Positions 53,477-62,715 of a DNA stretch of 64,000 nucleotides are shown here, piece by piece (position 1 is the first letter of the stretch; every line of letters begins with the position of its first letter). Under the pieces are notes generated by a model. That model ran no database searches. It was not told where the DNA came from and was given only the letters and a program-made list of their open reading frames with translations. The position numbers and the translations under genes were made by a program. Source of the stretch: an uncultured Bacteroidales bacterium (GTDB lineage Bacteria; Bacteroidota; Bacteroidia; Bacteroidales; F082); contig ONFO01000002.1 of assembly GCA_900317155.1 (NCBI GenBank), forward strand, positions 62,001 through 126,000, given 5' to 3'.

Positions 53477-54700
53477 ATGATTAACGTAATTGGACTCGGA
53501 TATATTGGTTTACCCACCGCTCTGATGATGGCTTCACACGGTGTGGAAGTAATTGGAACGGATTACAACAAAGAACTAGTTGCCACGCTCAACGCGGGCA
53601 AGACCACATTCAAGGAAGATGGATTGGACGAACTCTTTGCTGCCGCACTGAAAGCGGGCATCAAGTTCACCACGGAATACCAAAAGACGGACATGTACAT
53701 CGTCAGCGTACCCACGCCTTACGACAAGTTCAGCAAGAAAGTCGATGCGTGTTATGTGGTGGCGGCGGTGAAGGAAGTGATGAAAGTCTGCCCTAAAGGT
53801 GCCACTGTGGTCGTTGAGTCGACCGTCAGCCCTGGCACGATGGACAAGTTCGTGCGTCCCGTGGTGGAGGCCAACGGCTTCAAGATCGGCGAAGACATCC
53901 ATCTGGTGCATGCTCCCGAGCGTATCATCCCAGGCAACATGGTCTATGAGCTGCTCCACAACAACCGCACCATCGGTGCCGACAGCCGCGAGATTGGCGA
54001 GAAGGTGAAGCAGTACTACGCTTCTTTCTGCCAAGGCGAGATCGTGGTGACCGACATCCGCACCGCCGAGATGACCAAGGTGGTGGAGAACACCTACCGA
54101 GCCGTCAACATCGCCTTTGCCAATGAATTGAGCCGCATCTGCCGTCACGACAACATGGATGTCTATGAAATCATCCGCATCTGCAACATGCACCCGCGTG
54201 TCAACATCCTGCAGCCCGGTCCTGGCGTGGGCGGCCATTGCATCAGCGTCGACCCATGGTTCCTCGTGGGCGACTATCCGCAGTTGGCCAAGGTCATCGA
54301 CGAAAGTATGAAGACCAACGACAGCCAGCCCGTGTTCGTCTTGGAGCGCATCTACGAAATCATGAAGGAGAAGGGCATCACCGACAACCGCCGCGTGGGT
54401 CTTTATGGAATCACGTATAAAGAAAACGTGGACGATATCCGTGAGAGCCCGACCTTGCAGATGCTCGATATCCAAGAGCGTCATCTGGCCCGTCCGCTGA
54501 AGAGCTTCGACCCGTTCTTTACTGAAAAGGAAATTGTCCCGAACCAAATCCTTGACTTCGACCAATTCCTCAACGAAGTCGACATGGTGGTCATCATGGT
54601 GAAACATGACCATATCAAGCAGAACTGGGACAAGCTGAAAAATAAGGTGATTTTGGATTGCCATAATATTTGTCCGTTGGAGGGTGTTTACCATATTTAA
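53477..54700 (+). CDS. wecC: UDP-N-acetyl-D-mannosamine dehydrogenase
   Basis: 407 residues. NAD motif GLGYIGLPTALM near 5-16; VSVPTPYDK near 77-85; VESTVSPGTMDKFVRP near 115-130; catalytic cysteine in GPGVGGHCISVDPWFLVG near 246-263. This motif set fits WecC, which oxidises UDP-ManNAc to UDP-ManNAcA. Paired with wecB 11 bp downstream. It feeds uronic acid to a surface polymer, probably through the WecG-type transferase in the large locus. A canonical promoter precedes it. Confidence 0.92.
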   Translation: MINVIGLGYIGLPTALMMASHGVEVIGTDYNKELVATLNAGKTTFKEDGLDELFAAALKAGIKFTTEYQKTDMYIVSVPTPYDKFSKKVDACYVVAAVKEVMKVCPKGATVVVESTVSPGTMDKFVRPVVEANGFKIGEDIHLVHAPERIIPGNMVYELLHNNRTIGADSREIGEKVKQYYASFCQGEIVVTDIRTAEMTKVVENTYRAVNIAFANELSRICRHDNMDVYEIIRICNMHPRVNILQPGPGVGGHCISVDPWFLVGDYPQLAKVIDESMKTNDSQPVFVLERIYEIMKEKGITDNRRVGLYGITYKENVDDIRESPTLQMLDIQERHLARPLKSFDPFFTEKEIVPNQILDFDQFLNEVDMVVIMVKHDHIKQNWDKLKNKVILDCHNICPLEGVYHI

Positions 54701-54711
54701 TCCGAAAGCCG

Positions 54712-55863
54712 ATGAAAAAAATCATGCTTGTCTTCGGTACAAGACCAGAGGCAATCAAAATGTGTCCTTTGGTCAAGGAGTTCCAAAAAAAACCTGAAGA
54801 GTTCGAAACTATAGTTTGTGTCACTGGTCAGCACCGCGAGATGCTCGACCAAGTGCTGCGTATCTTTGAAGTTCAGCCCGACTATGACCTCAACATCATG
54901 AAACAAGGGCAAGATTTGTACGATGTGACCGCTCGGGTGTTGGTGGGTATGCGTGACGTGCTAAGAAAATGTCAGCCTGATGTGGTATTGGTTCACGGCG
55001 ACACCACCACTTCCACCGCTGCCGCACTTGCAGCTTTCTATCAACAGATTCCGGTCGGACATGTGGAGGCTGGTTTGCGTACCTACAACATTTACAGTCC
55101 TTGGCCTGAGGAGATGAACCGGCAAATCACGAGTCGTATCGCCACTTATGACTTCGCCCCTACCCCATTGAGCAAAACTAATCTTCTGAACGAAAATGTT
55201 AGCGAGGACAAGATTTTCGTAACAGGCAATACTGTGATAGATGCCCTACACATGGTAGTAGAGAAACTAAACACAGACCTGGATCTTGCCAAGGAACAAG
55301 AGCAAGTTTTACTCACCGCTGGTTACGATGTCAAACGTTTGGGTAATGGCAAGAGACTTGTTCTCATCACTGGTCATCGCCGCGAAAACTTTGGCGAGGG
55401 TTTCATCAGTATGGTCACCGCCATGAAAGACCTTTCCGAGCAATATCCCGATGTGGACTTCGTCTATCCCATGCACCTCAACCCCAATGTGCGCAAGCCA
55501 ATCCACGAGGTGTTTGGCGAAGACTTGACGGTTTACAAGAACTTTTTCTTCATTGAGCCGCTTCAATACTTGGAGTTCGTTTACTTAATGGAAAAGAGCT
55601 ATCTGGTGCTGACCGACAGCGGTGGGATTCAAGAAGAAGCCCCTGGGCTTGGCAAGCCCGTGCTCGTGATGCGCAACACCACGGAACGACCTGAAGCCCT
55701 TGATGCTGGAACGGTGAAGCTGGTAGGAACAGACCACGATTTGATTGTTAGCGAAGTAAGCCGACTTCTTGAGGATTCATCCTATTACGACAAGATGAGC
55801 AAGGCCGTGAATCCATACGGTGATGGATTGGCTTGCGGAAGAATCGTGCAAGCTTTCATTTGA
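54712..55863 (+). CDS. wecB: UDP-N-acetylglucosamine 2-epimerase
   Basis: 383 residues from the ATG at 54712; an earlier start at 54670 would overlap wecC by 31 bp and lacks support. VFGTRPEAIKMCPLV near 6-20, VHGDTTTSTAAALAAF near 94-109, VGHVEAGLRT and, near the C-terminus, LTDSGGIQEEAPGLGKPVLVMR. The non-hydrolysing epimerase makes UDP-ManNAc from UDP-GlcNAc, the substrate of WecC. No clear terminator was found between it and the DUF4175 gene. Confidence 0.93.
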   Translation: MKKIMLVFGTRPEAIKMCPLVKEFQKKPEEFETIVCVTGQHREMLDQVLRIFEVQPDYDLNIMKQGQDLYDVTARVLVGMRDVLRKCQPDVVLVHGDTTTSTAAALAAFYQQIPVGHVEAGLRTYNIYSPWPEEMNRQITSRIATYDFAPTPLSKTNLLNENVSEDKIFVTGNTVIDALHMVVEKLNTDLDLAKEQEQVLLTAGYDVKRLGNGKRLVLITGHRRENFGEGFISMVTAMKDLSEQYPDVDFVYPMHLNPNVRKPIHEVFGEDLTVYKNFFFIEPLQYLEFVYLMEKSYLVLTDSGGIQEEAPGLGKPVLVMRNTTERPEALDAGTVKLVGTDHDLIVSEVSRLLEDSSYYDKMSKAVNPYGDGLACGRIVQAFI

Positions 55864-55935
55864 CAAAATCACATATTGTTGTCAAGATAATGCTTGATAA
55901 TGCAATAAGTCCATCTCCCTTTCACGAAAAATCTC

Positions 55936-55943
55936 TATCTTTG
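55936..55943 (+). promoter_or_regulatory. -7 promoter element of DUF4175 gene
   Basis: TATCTTTG matches TAnnTTTG, 20 bp before the ATG at 55964, which favours that start over the TTG at 55958. Confidence 0.6.
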
Positions 55944-55963
55944 CAGATTATTCTATTTTGGAT

Positions 55964-58900
55964 ATGTCTGCACCTAATAAATTGATAGAGAAAATTGAAG
56001 GTTTCACACGAAAGTATTACCTTAACCGCTTGATACAAGGTGTATTGGTGGGTGCTGTATTGTGGATTGTCTTCTATCTACTCATCAACGGGTTGGAGTA
56101 TTTCTCCTGGTTTCCGCCTAAAGGGCGTTTTGTTCTGCTATTGTTTTTGCTGGCAGGCAGTTCCTTCGTTTTGGTGTATCATTTCCTCATCCCTCTTGCC
56201 AACCTCATCCGCTTCCGAAAGAAGATGTCGGTTGAACAAGCCTCAGTATTGATTGGAAAGTTCTTCCCTGAAATCAAGGACAAACTGCTGAATACAATAC
56301 AGTTGACCCATCAGATGGAAAACTCCAACAATGGAGTCGGCCCTTCGACGGGCACAGGAACCTCCGATGACAACGCTCTTTTGGCTGCCACCATCGAACA
56401 ACGCAGTGCCCGCCTCTCCCCTATCCGCTTCTCCGACGCCGTTGATTTGCGTGGCAATCTGAAATATCTCGGCATCTTTTTCGGTTCGCTCCTATTCTTA
56501 ATTGCACTTATGGTGTTTCTGCCATCGTTTGCCTTACAACCTACGCAACGTATCGTCAACTATGAGCAGCATTTCGAGAAGCCCCTCCCCTATCAAGTTG
56601 AAATCGGACAGGAAGAAATTGAGACCACGCAAGGCAAGGAGGTAAAGTTCAGCATCCACGTTACGGGCGACCGCATTCCTGACGCTTTTTATGTGAAAAG
56701 TGAGTTGGGACAGCAGCTCATGACCAAAGGCTCGGCCAACGACTTTAGTTATACCTTCAAGAACTTGTTCAATGACCTAACCTTTAATGTGATTGGCGGT
56801 GAATACACAAGCCGTCCCCTACACATCACGGTGCACCCCAACCCTACCCTACTCTCCTACCGCTGCGAATTGCAATATCCTACTTATATTCATCGCACCA
56901 ACGAGACCTTAGAAGCCAAGACCCGACTTATCGTACCTCAAGGCACCCGTCTTACTTTCAGCTTCACCACCCGCGACACTGAGCAGATGTCTGTTACGTG
57001 CGACTCGCTGACCACCGAACTGAATGCACAAGACAACATCTTTGAATACCAATTCGTAGCTGCACAATCTACCAAATTTGAGGTACAAGTGCAAAATGCA
57101 TGGAACCAAAGCTTAGAACCTCTCCCTTTCTCTGTCGACGTGTTGCCTGACGCCTATCCAGACATTCGTGTGGAATCGTTCGACGAGCAGCTTTCCACTG
57201 ACGTGTATTTTTCTGGTCTCGTCACCGACGACTACGGTTTCAGCCGCCTGACCTTCAACTGCATCGTGAAGGAACCCATAGAAAAAAACATCGTCAAGAC
57301 CGTGCCCTTTGATCTCAAACAGACCCGCACCTCATTCTTCTATCAATTCAATATGGACAGTCTCGGCATCATGCCTGGACAGAACATGGAGGTTTACTTC
57401 GTGGTTTGGGACAACGATGGTTTCCACGGACCCAAGTCGAAGCGCTCAGAAACATTCACTTATTATAAGCCTTCGGAGTCGGCTTTGGACAGCATTGCCA
57501 ACCAACAATCGGAAGACATCATGGAGCGTCTTCAGGAAAAATCGCAAGAGGCCGACAAACTGCAAGACGAAATTGAGAAGATGTTGCAAGACCTCATCCA
57601 AAAGAAAGATTTGGATTGGTCCGACAAAGAAAAAATGAAAGACCTGCTTGAAAAACAGCAGCAGATTCAAGACGAATGGAACAAGTTGCAAGAAGAGCAG
57701 GATAAGTTGTCCGATTTCATGAAAGAGCATGATTTGGCCAACGAAGACCTCATCAAGAAGCAAGAGCAAATCAACAAACTCTTCAACGAGGTGATACCCG
57801 AAGAGTTGAAAAAAATGATGGAACAGATTGACAAATTGCTTGAGGAGATGCCGCGCGAGCAGATGCAACAAATGATGCAGGACATCAAGAAAAACAACCA
57901 ATCGATGCAAGAACTGCTCGACCGCAACTTGTCGCTTTTGGAGCAACTCAAGATGGAGAAAGACCTCAACGACTTGGCCAACAAATTGGATAAACTTGGC
58001 GAGGAATTGCAGAAAGAAGAGTCGGAAAATCAGAAAAAAGAAGGGGAGGAGACAGACCCAAAAACGGCTGAAGAAGCCAAAGAGGAATTCGACAAGATGA
58101 TGGACGAACTCGACCAACTCTTGGAGAAAAACCAAGACTTGCAGCAGCCTTTCGACATGCAAAAAGACGAAGAGATGCAAGAGAGCATCGACCAAGATCT
58201 TCAAGACGCCATGCAGAACGAGCAAAATAGCCAACAGCAACAGTCGCAGCAGAATAAGCAAAATGCCGGTCAGAAGATGCAACAGATGGCTAACCAAATG
58301 AAAATGCAAATGCAGATGCAAGGCATGGAACAGATGGCCGAGGATGCCCATTTGATGCGTATCTTGCTCGAGAATGTCGTCCACGCCTCGCACGAGCAAG
58401 AAGCTTTGATGAGCGAAATCGGCACACTGCGTGTTGATGACCCATCGTTGGTTGAAAAGATTATCCATCAAAAAGAAATTGCCGACAACTTCAATATGGT
58501 CCGCGACTCGTTGCGCAGCATGGCTATGCGTCAGCCTATGATCCAGAATTTTGTCTTCGATGAACTGCACACCATAGAGAATCAGACAGAAAATGCGATG
58601 AAATTCCTCAACGACTTGAAACTTTCTCAGGCTGTGCGTCACCAGCAGACCGCCATGATGTCAATGAACAACCTGGCTCTGATGTTGGCCGAGTCGTTGG
58701 AGAATATGGAAAACAGTATGGAATCTATGGGCATGCCGATGTCATGTTCCATGCCCAAACCAGGTCAAGGCCAATCGAGCATGCAAAAGATGCAGCAGCT
58801 ACAGCAACAGCTCAGCGAACAACTCAAACAAATGCAACAGCAAATGGAGAAATCCGGACAGCAAACACCCAACTCAATGAGCGAAGAGTTTGCCCGCATG

Positions 58901-59305
58901 GCCGCTGAACAAGAGATGCTACGACAGGGAATGCAACAGATGCTGAACGACATGAAGGAAAACGGACAAATCGGAGACGACGGCCTGAATGAAATCATCA
59001 AGGACATGGAGAAACTTGAAGAAGAGTTGGTAAACAAGAAAATCAACCGCCAGATGATTGAGCGCAGCCAACGTATTGAATCCAGAATGTTAGAATCGCA
59101 GAAAGCGCAAGAGAAACGCGAACAAGAAGAAAAGCGCAAGTCGAACGAATACAAAGGCTCGCATTTCGACCGACAAATCGACGAGTTCCTCTATAAGGAA
59201 ACGCTGAAGAAAAACCAAGAGTTCCTTAAGACCAACCCGATTGAATATTTCCCTTATTACCAGAATAAGATTAATGAGTATTATTTGAAGAAAAACACAC
59301 ATTGA
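55964..59305 (+). CDS. DUF4175 membrane protein with long coiled coil
   Basis: 1113 residues. Three hydrophobic segments lie in the first 190 residues (about 25-45, 55-75, 165-190), followed by Ig-like beta domains to about 500. The rest is a long glutamate-, lysine-, glutamine- and methionine-rich helical region, with MQQMMQDIKK, KMQMQMQGMEQMAEDA and MPMSCSMPKPGQGQ segments, typical of DUF4175 proteins. The family is widespread in Bacteroidetes; its function is unknown but an envelope mechanosensing or scaffold role has been suggested only by its architecture. It ends just before ybeY, so they are co-transcribed. Confidence 0.8.
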   Translation: MSAPNKLIEKIEGFTRKYYLNRLIQGVLVGAVLWIVFYLLINGLEYFSWFPPKGRFVLLLFLLAGSSFVLVYHFLIPLANLIRFRKKMSVEQASVLIGKFFPEIKDKLLNTIQLTHQMENSNNGVGPSTGTGTSDDNALLAATIEQRSARLSPIRFSDAVDLRGNLKYLGIFFGSLLFLIALMVFLPSFALQPTQRIVNYEQHFEKPLPYQVEIGQEEIETTQGKEVKFSIHVTGDRIPDAFYVKSELGQQLMTKGSANDFSYTFKNLFNDLTFNVIGGEYTSRPLHITVHPNPTLLSYRCELQYPTYIHRTNETLEAKTRLIVPQGTRLTFSFTTRDTEQMSVTCDSLTTELNAQDNIFEYQFVAAQSTKFEVQVQNAWNQSLEPLPFSVDVLPDAYPDIRVESFDEQLSTDVYFSGLVTDDYGFSRLTFNCIVKEPIEKNIVKTVPFDLKQTRTSFFYQFNMDSLGIMPGQNMEVYFVVWDNDGFHGPKSKRSETFTYYKPSESALDSIANQQSEDIMERLQEKSQEADKLQDEIEKMLQDLIQKKDLDWSDKEKMKDLLEKQQQIQDEWNKLQEEQDKLSDFMKEHDLANEDLIKKQEQINKLFNEVIPEELKKMMEQIDKLLEEMPREQMQQMMQDIKKNNQSMQELLDRNLSLLEQLKMEKDLNDLANKLDKLGEELQKEESENQKKEGEETDPKTAEEAKEEFDKMMDELDQLLEKNQDLQQPFDMQKDEEMQESIDQDLQDAMQNEQNSQQQQSQQNKQNAGQKMQQMANQMKMQMQMQGMEQMAEDAHLMRILLENVVHASHEQEALMSEIGTLRVDDPSLVEKIIHQKEIADNFNMVRDSLRSMAMRQPMIQNFVFDELHTIENQTENAMKFLNDLKLSQAVRHQQTAMMSMNNLALMLAESLENMENSMESMGMPMSCSMPKPGQGQSSMQKMQQLQQQLSEQLKQMQQQMEKSGQQTPNSMSEEFARMAAEQEMLRQGMQQMLNDMKENGQIGDDGLNEIIKDMEKLEEELVNKKINRQMIERSQRIESRMLESQKAQEKREQEEKRKSNEYKGSHFDRQIDEFLYKETLKKNQEFLKTNPIEYFPYYQNKINEYYLKKNTH

Positions 59306-59306
59306 C

Positions 59307-59726
59307 ATGATCAGATTCAGTACACTGGATGTAGAGATGCCGCCAATCAAACCGCAATCCGTGAAGCTATGGATTGAAGAAGTGGTGGAAAAACATGGCA
59401 AGACGGTAGGGGAGTTGTACTACTATTTTTGCAGCGACGAGAAGCTGTTAGAGATCAACAGTGAGCGTCTCGGTCATGATTTCTATACAGACATTGTGAC
59501 CTTCCCGTTGACCGATTGTGAGACGGTCTTGTCGAGTGAGTTCTGTATCAGTGTTGACCGCATCAAAGAAAATGCCGTAACCTTTGGCCGCACTTACGAA
59601 AGCGAATTGCATCGCGTCATCATTCATGGTGTGTTGCATCTCATCGGTTTTGATGACCTTACTGACGAAGAAGAAATAGAGATGCGTGAAAAAGAGGAAG
59701 AAGCGTTGAAATCATTATTTAGTTAA
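59307..59726 (+). CDS. ybeY: Endoribonuclease YbeY
   Basis: 139 residues. The zinc motif is HGVLHLIGFDD near 110-120. The third usual ligand, histidine (HGxLHLxGxDH), is aspartate here, a variation seen in Bacteroidetes. FYTDIVTFPL near 58-67 is the family's DVLSFP strand. Acts in 16S rRNA maturation and ribosome quality control. It starts 1 bp after the DUF4175 stop and is followed by the parS-like site and mnmG. Confidence 0.9.
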   Translation: MIRFSTLDVEMPPIKPQSVKLWIEEVVEKHGKTVGELYYYFCSDEKLLEINSERLGHDFYTDIVTFPLTDCETVLSSEFCISVDRIKENAVTFGRTYESELHRVIIHGVLHLIGFDDLTDEEEIEMREKEEEALKSLFS

Positions 59727-59751
59727 TTAAATATCAGTTTGTTAATATAAT

Positions 59752-59767
59752 TGTTTCCCGTGAAACA
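59752..59767. other. parS-like site 1
   Basis: TGTTTCCCGTGAAACA differs from the widely conserved ParB-binding parS palindrome TGTTTCACGTGAAACA at one central base. It sits in the gap between ybeY and mnmG, 13 bp before the mnmG ATG. Confidence 0.75.
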
Positions 59768-59779
59768 CTAATCAAAGAA

Positions 59780-61651
59780 ATGTATTTTGAACCGTATGAC
59801 ATCATCGTAGTAGGAGCTGGTCACGCCGGATGTGAGGCGGCAGCGGCAGCAGCCAACATGGGCAGCAAGGTGTTGTTGGTCACCATGGATTTGCGTTTGA
59901 TGGCCTCCATGTCGTGCAACCCAGCCATGGGTGGCATCGCTAAAGGACAAATCGTCCGGGAGATTGACGCTATGGGAGGCTATTCAGGCATCGTCAGCGA
60001 CCGGACCATGATACAATTTAGGATGCTTAACAAGTCGAAAGGACCGGCTATGTGGAGCCCAAGATGCCAAAGCGACAAAATGATGTTCTCAGCAGAATGG
60101 CGAAGCATGCTTGAAAAAACCAAAAATCTCGACTTTTGGCAAGACACCGTTACAGGACTCTTGGTCAGCGGCGACAAGGTGAAGGGGGTGAAGACCATGA
60201 TGGGAGGGGAGATTGAAAGCAAAGCCGTAATCCTCACTAATGGGACTTTTTTGAACGGCTTAATCCATATCGGTGAACAACATTTCGCAGGAGGAAGGAT
60301 GGGTGAAGTAGCCAGTCATGGCATCACTGAACAGCTCAAGGAATACGGTTTTGAAGCAAAACGGCTCAAGACAGGCACACCAGTCAGAATTGATGGTCGT
60401 ACTATAGATTTCAGCAAACTCATCGAGCAAAAGGGCGATGACGAGGTGGTTGGTTTTTCCTATATCGAGCCCTTCAAAATCACAAAACAAAGGAGCTGCT
60501 GGATTGCCCATACCTCGATAAAAGTACATGAGACTCTTCGAAAAGGATTCAAATACTCGCCCATGTTCAATGGCCGAATCAAAGGTGTGGGACCAAGATA
60601 TTGTCCAAGCATAGAAGACAAAATTGAACGGTTCTCGGGGAAAGACAGCCACCAACTCTTTGTTGAGCCAGAAGGCTGGACAACGCAAGAATACTATCTA
60701 AATGGCTTCAGTTCTTCGCTACCCGATTACATCCAATATGAAGCCTTGCGACAAATAGAAGGCTTCGAAAACGCCAAGATTTATCGTCCCGGCTACGCCA
60801 TCGAATACGACTATTTCCCGCCAGAACAGCTACACCATTCCTTAGAAACACGGCTGATGCACGGACTGTATTTCGCAGGACAGATTAACGGTACCACAGG
60901 CTATGAAGAAGCAGCTTGCCAAGGTCTGATGGCCGGCATCAACGCCAGCCTTGCGTTGCGGGATGATACGCCCCTAGTGCTATCAAGATACGAAGCTTAT
61001 ATTGGCGTGCTAATTGATGACCTCATCACGAAAGGTGTTGACGAACCCTATAGAATGTTCACCAGTAGGGCGGAGTACAGAATTCTATTGAGGCAGGATA
61101 ACGCCGATGCAAGACTGACAGAATTGTCGCATAAAATAGGCTTAGCCCAAGAAGATCGCTTTCAAAAATATTTGGAGAAACGCGAAAAAGTTGAAGAAAT
61201 CAAACGCTTCTTAAACGAAAATCATGTCTATCCTGACGAAATAAACGGCTTCTTAGAGCAAAAAGAAAGTACAAAGATAGACCAAAAGATGAAAATGTCC
61301 TATCTATTATTGCGACCTCAAATCAGCCTTTCAGAAATGATTGAGATTTTGCCTTCATTAGAGCATTTCAGAAATCAAGACAGATTCGTCAGAGAATGTC
61401 TCGAAGAAGCAGAGATACAAATCAAATACGCAAGCTACATTGAAAAAGAGGATGAACTTGCCGACAAACTCAGACGCTTGGAGAACGTGAAACTACCAAA
61501 AGATTTTGATTTCCACAATCTGCAATCACTATCATACGAGTCTAGAGAGAAACTCAACAAATACCAACCTGCAACTTTGGGAGAAGCCTCAAGGATAAGC
61601 GGGATTTCGCCAGCTGACATCAATGTGCTGGCCATATTTTTAGGAAGGTAA
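59780..61651 (+). CDS. mnmG: tRNA uridine-5-carboxymethylaminomethyl modification enzyme MnmG
   Basis: 623 residues. FAD-binding motif IVVGAGHAGCEAAAAA near 9-24; MASMSCNPAMGGIAKGQIVREIDAMGG split across 41-67 with the conserved cysteine; later LKTGTPVRIDG, FAGQINGTTGYEEAACQG near 372-389 and a C-terminal helical domain. With MnmE it modifies the wobble uridine of several tRNAs. Often next to the replication origin (as gidA) in bacteria, consistent with the flanking parS-like sites. Confidence 0.95.
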   Translation: MYFEPYDIIVVGAGHAGCEAAAAAANMGSKVLLVTMDLRLMASMSCNPAMGGIAKGQIVREIDAMGGYSGIVSDRTMIQFRMLNKSKGPAMWSPRCQSDKMMFSAEWRSMLEKTKNLDFWQDTVTGLLVSGDKVKGVKTMMGGEIESKAVILTNGTFLNGLIHIGEQHFAGGRMGEVASHGITEQLKEYGFEAKRLKTGTPVRIDGRTIDFSKLIEQKGDDEVVGFSYIEPFKITKQRSCWIAHTSIKVHETLRKGFKYSPMFNGRIKGVGPRYCPSIEDKIERFSGKDSHQLFVEPEGWTTQEYYLNGFSSSLPDYIQYEALRQIEGFENAKIYRPGYAIEYDYFPPEQLHHSLETRLMHGLYFAGQINGTTGYEEAACQGLMAGINASLALRDDTPLVLSRYEAYIGVLIDDLITKGVDEPYRMFTSRAEYRILLRQDNADARLTELSHKIGLAQEDRFQKYLEKREKVEEIKRFLNENHVYPDEINGFLEQKESTKIDQKMKMSYLLLRPQISLSEMIEILPSLEHFRNQDRFVRECLEEAEIQIKYASYIEKEDELADKLRRLENVKLPKDFDFHNLQSLSYESREKLNKYQPATLGEASRISGISPADINVLAIFLGR

Positions 61652-61657
61652 AATATT

Positions 61658-61673
61658 TGTTTCACATGAAACA
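61658..61673. other. parS-like site 2
   Basis: TGTTTCACATGAAACA differs from consensus parS TGTTTCACGTGAAACA at one base, different from that in site 1. It lies 6 bp after the mnmG stop and 10 bp before the next gene. Confidence 0.75.
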
Positions 61674-61682
61674 CGAAAAAAG

Positions 61683-62558
61683 ATGAACAACAAATGCCCG
61701 TGGTGCGGATCCGAAAAAGCACAAATCAACCTTTGGCTAAAGGATGAATTCCTAAGCAAAGAAGACTTCCACATCTGCGAATGCCTAAACTGTGGCTTAT
61801 CATACACCATGCCACGACCCAACAAAGAAAAAATAGGCGAGTATTACAAATCAGAAGAATATTACAGTCACCAGGAAAACAAGAAAGGCTTCATTCCACG
61901 ACTGTACGAATCCGTGAAAAAAGTCAATCTAAAGCATAAATACAAATTAGCTACCCAAGGTTTAAATATTGGAAAAATGTTGGACATAGGCTGTGGAGTA
62001 GGGGACTTTCTACACACAGCGGAAGAACACGGCTGGACATGTACAGGTGTAGAACCCTCAGAGGACGCCAAAGCCATTGCCAAGGCCAAAACCAAAGCCA
62101 ACATCATCAATAGTGAAGACATGGAAAAGATTCCTGACGCTACATTTGATTTGATAACCATGTGGCACGTGTTAGAACATGTTGATGATTTGAAATGGCA
62201 AATCGAGCAATTACATCGACTCACCAAAACCAAAGGCAGAATTGTCATCGCCGTTCCAAACTATAAATCTTACGATGCTCAATACTATAAAGAACTATGG
62301 GCTGCCTACGATGTACCCCGACACTTAAGCCACTTCAACAAGAATGTATTGACAAAGATTTTTAAAAGCAAAAACCTAGAATTGGTTCGAACAGATAAAC
62401 TGATTTGGGACGCCTATTACATTTCCTATATGAGCGAACAATACAAACAACATAAATTTCCCTTACTGAAAGGCACCTTCAGAGGATGCATTTCCAACTG
62501 TAAGGCAAGACACACGAAAGAATGGTCAAGTATGGTATACATTTTTGAGAAGAAATAA
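61683..62558 (+). CDS. Class I SAM methyltransferase with zinc ribbon
   Basis: 291 residues. N-terminal zinc ribbon: CPWCGS at 5-10 and CECLNCGLSY near 33-42. A methyltransferase domain follows: LDIGCGVGDFLHTAEEHGW near 99-117 (motif I), GVEPSEDA near 121-128, and DLITMWHVLEHVDDL near 157-171 (post-motif II). This arrangement matches SAM-dependent methyltransferases with an N-terminal zinc ribbon, often acting on sugars or lipid-linked saccharides. It ends in EKK, 157 bp before a membrane sensor gene. Substrate unknown. Confidence 0.8.
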   Translation: MNNKCPWCGSEKAQINLWLKDEFLSKEDFHICECLNCGLSYTMPRPNKEKIGEYYKSEEYYSHQENKKGFIPRLYESVKKVNLKHKYKLATQGLNIGKMLDIGCGVGDFLHTAEEHGWTCTGVEPSEDAKAIAKAKTKANIINSEDMEKIPDATFDLITMWHVLEHVDDLKWQIEQLHRLTKTKGRIVIAVPNYKSYDAQYYKELWAAYDVPRHLSHFNKNVLTKIFKSKNLELVRTDKLIWDAYYISYMSEQYKQHKFPLLKGTFRGCISNCKARHTKEWSSMVYIFEKK

Positions 62559-62715
62559 GCGAATTTAAAAATTTAGACGTTTTTAGGCGTTTTAAGGCGT
62601 TTTTGGATAAAAATAAAGATTGGTATCAAACAGAGGAGAAAAAGCGAACAGAAAGAAAGTTTATAATACACTCAAAACCAACGGAAAAGCAGCATTTGCG
62701 ATAATTCGAAGAAAA

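Noticed and set aside
53576-54694. Long antisense open frame (372 residues) opposite wecC
   Set aside because: It mirrors the codon bias of wecC, has no recognisable domain and is histidine/valine-rich as expected of a reverse-complement artefact.
57446-58642. Long antisense open frame (398 residues) opposite the DUF4175 coiled coil
   Set aside because: Leucine- and phenylalanine-rich because the sense strand is rich in glutamate, lysine and glutamine codons; no promoter or known domain.
62575-62615. Short repeats of GGCGTTTT before the sensor gene
   Set aside because: Only three imperfect units in AT-rich DNA; probably chance or a weak intergenic terminator remnant.
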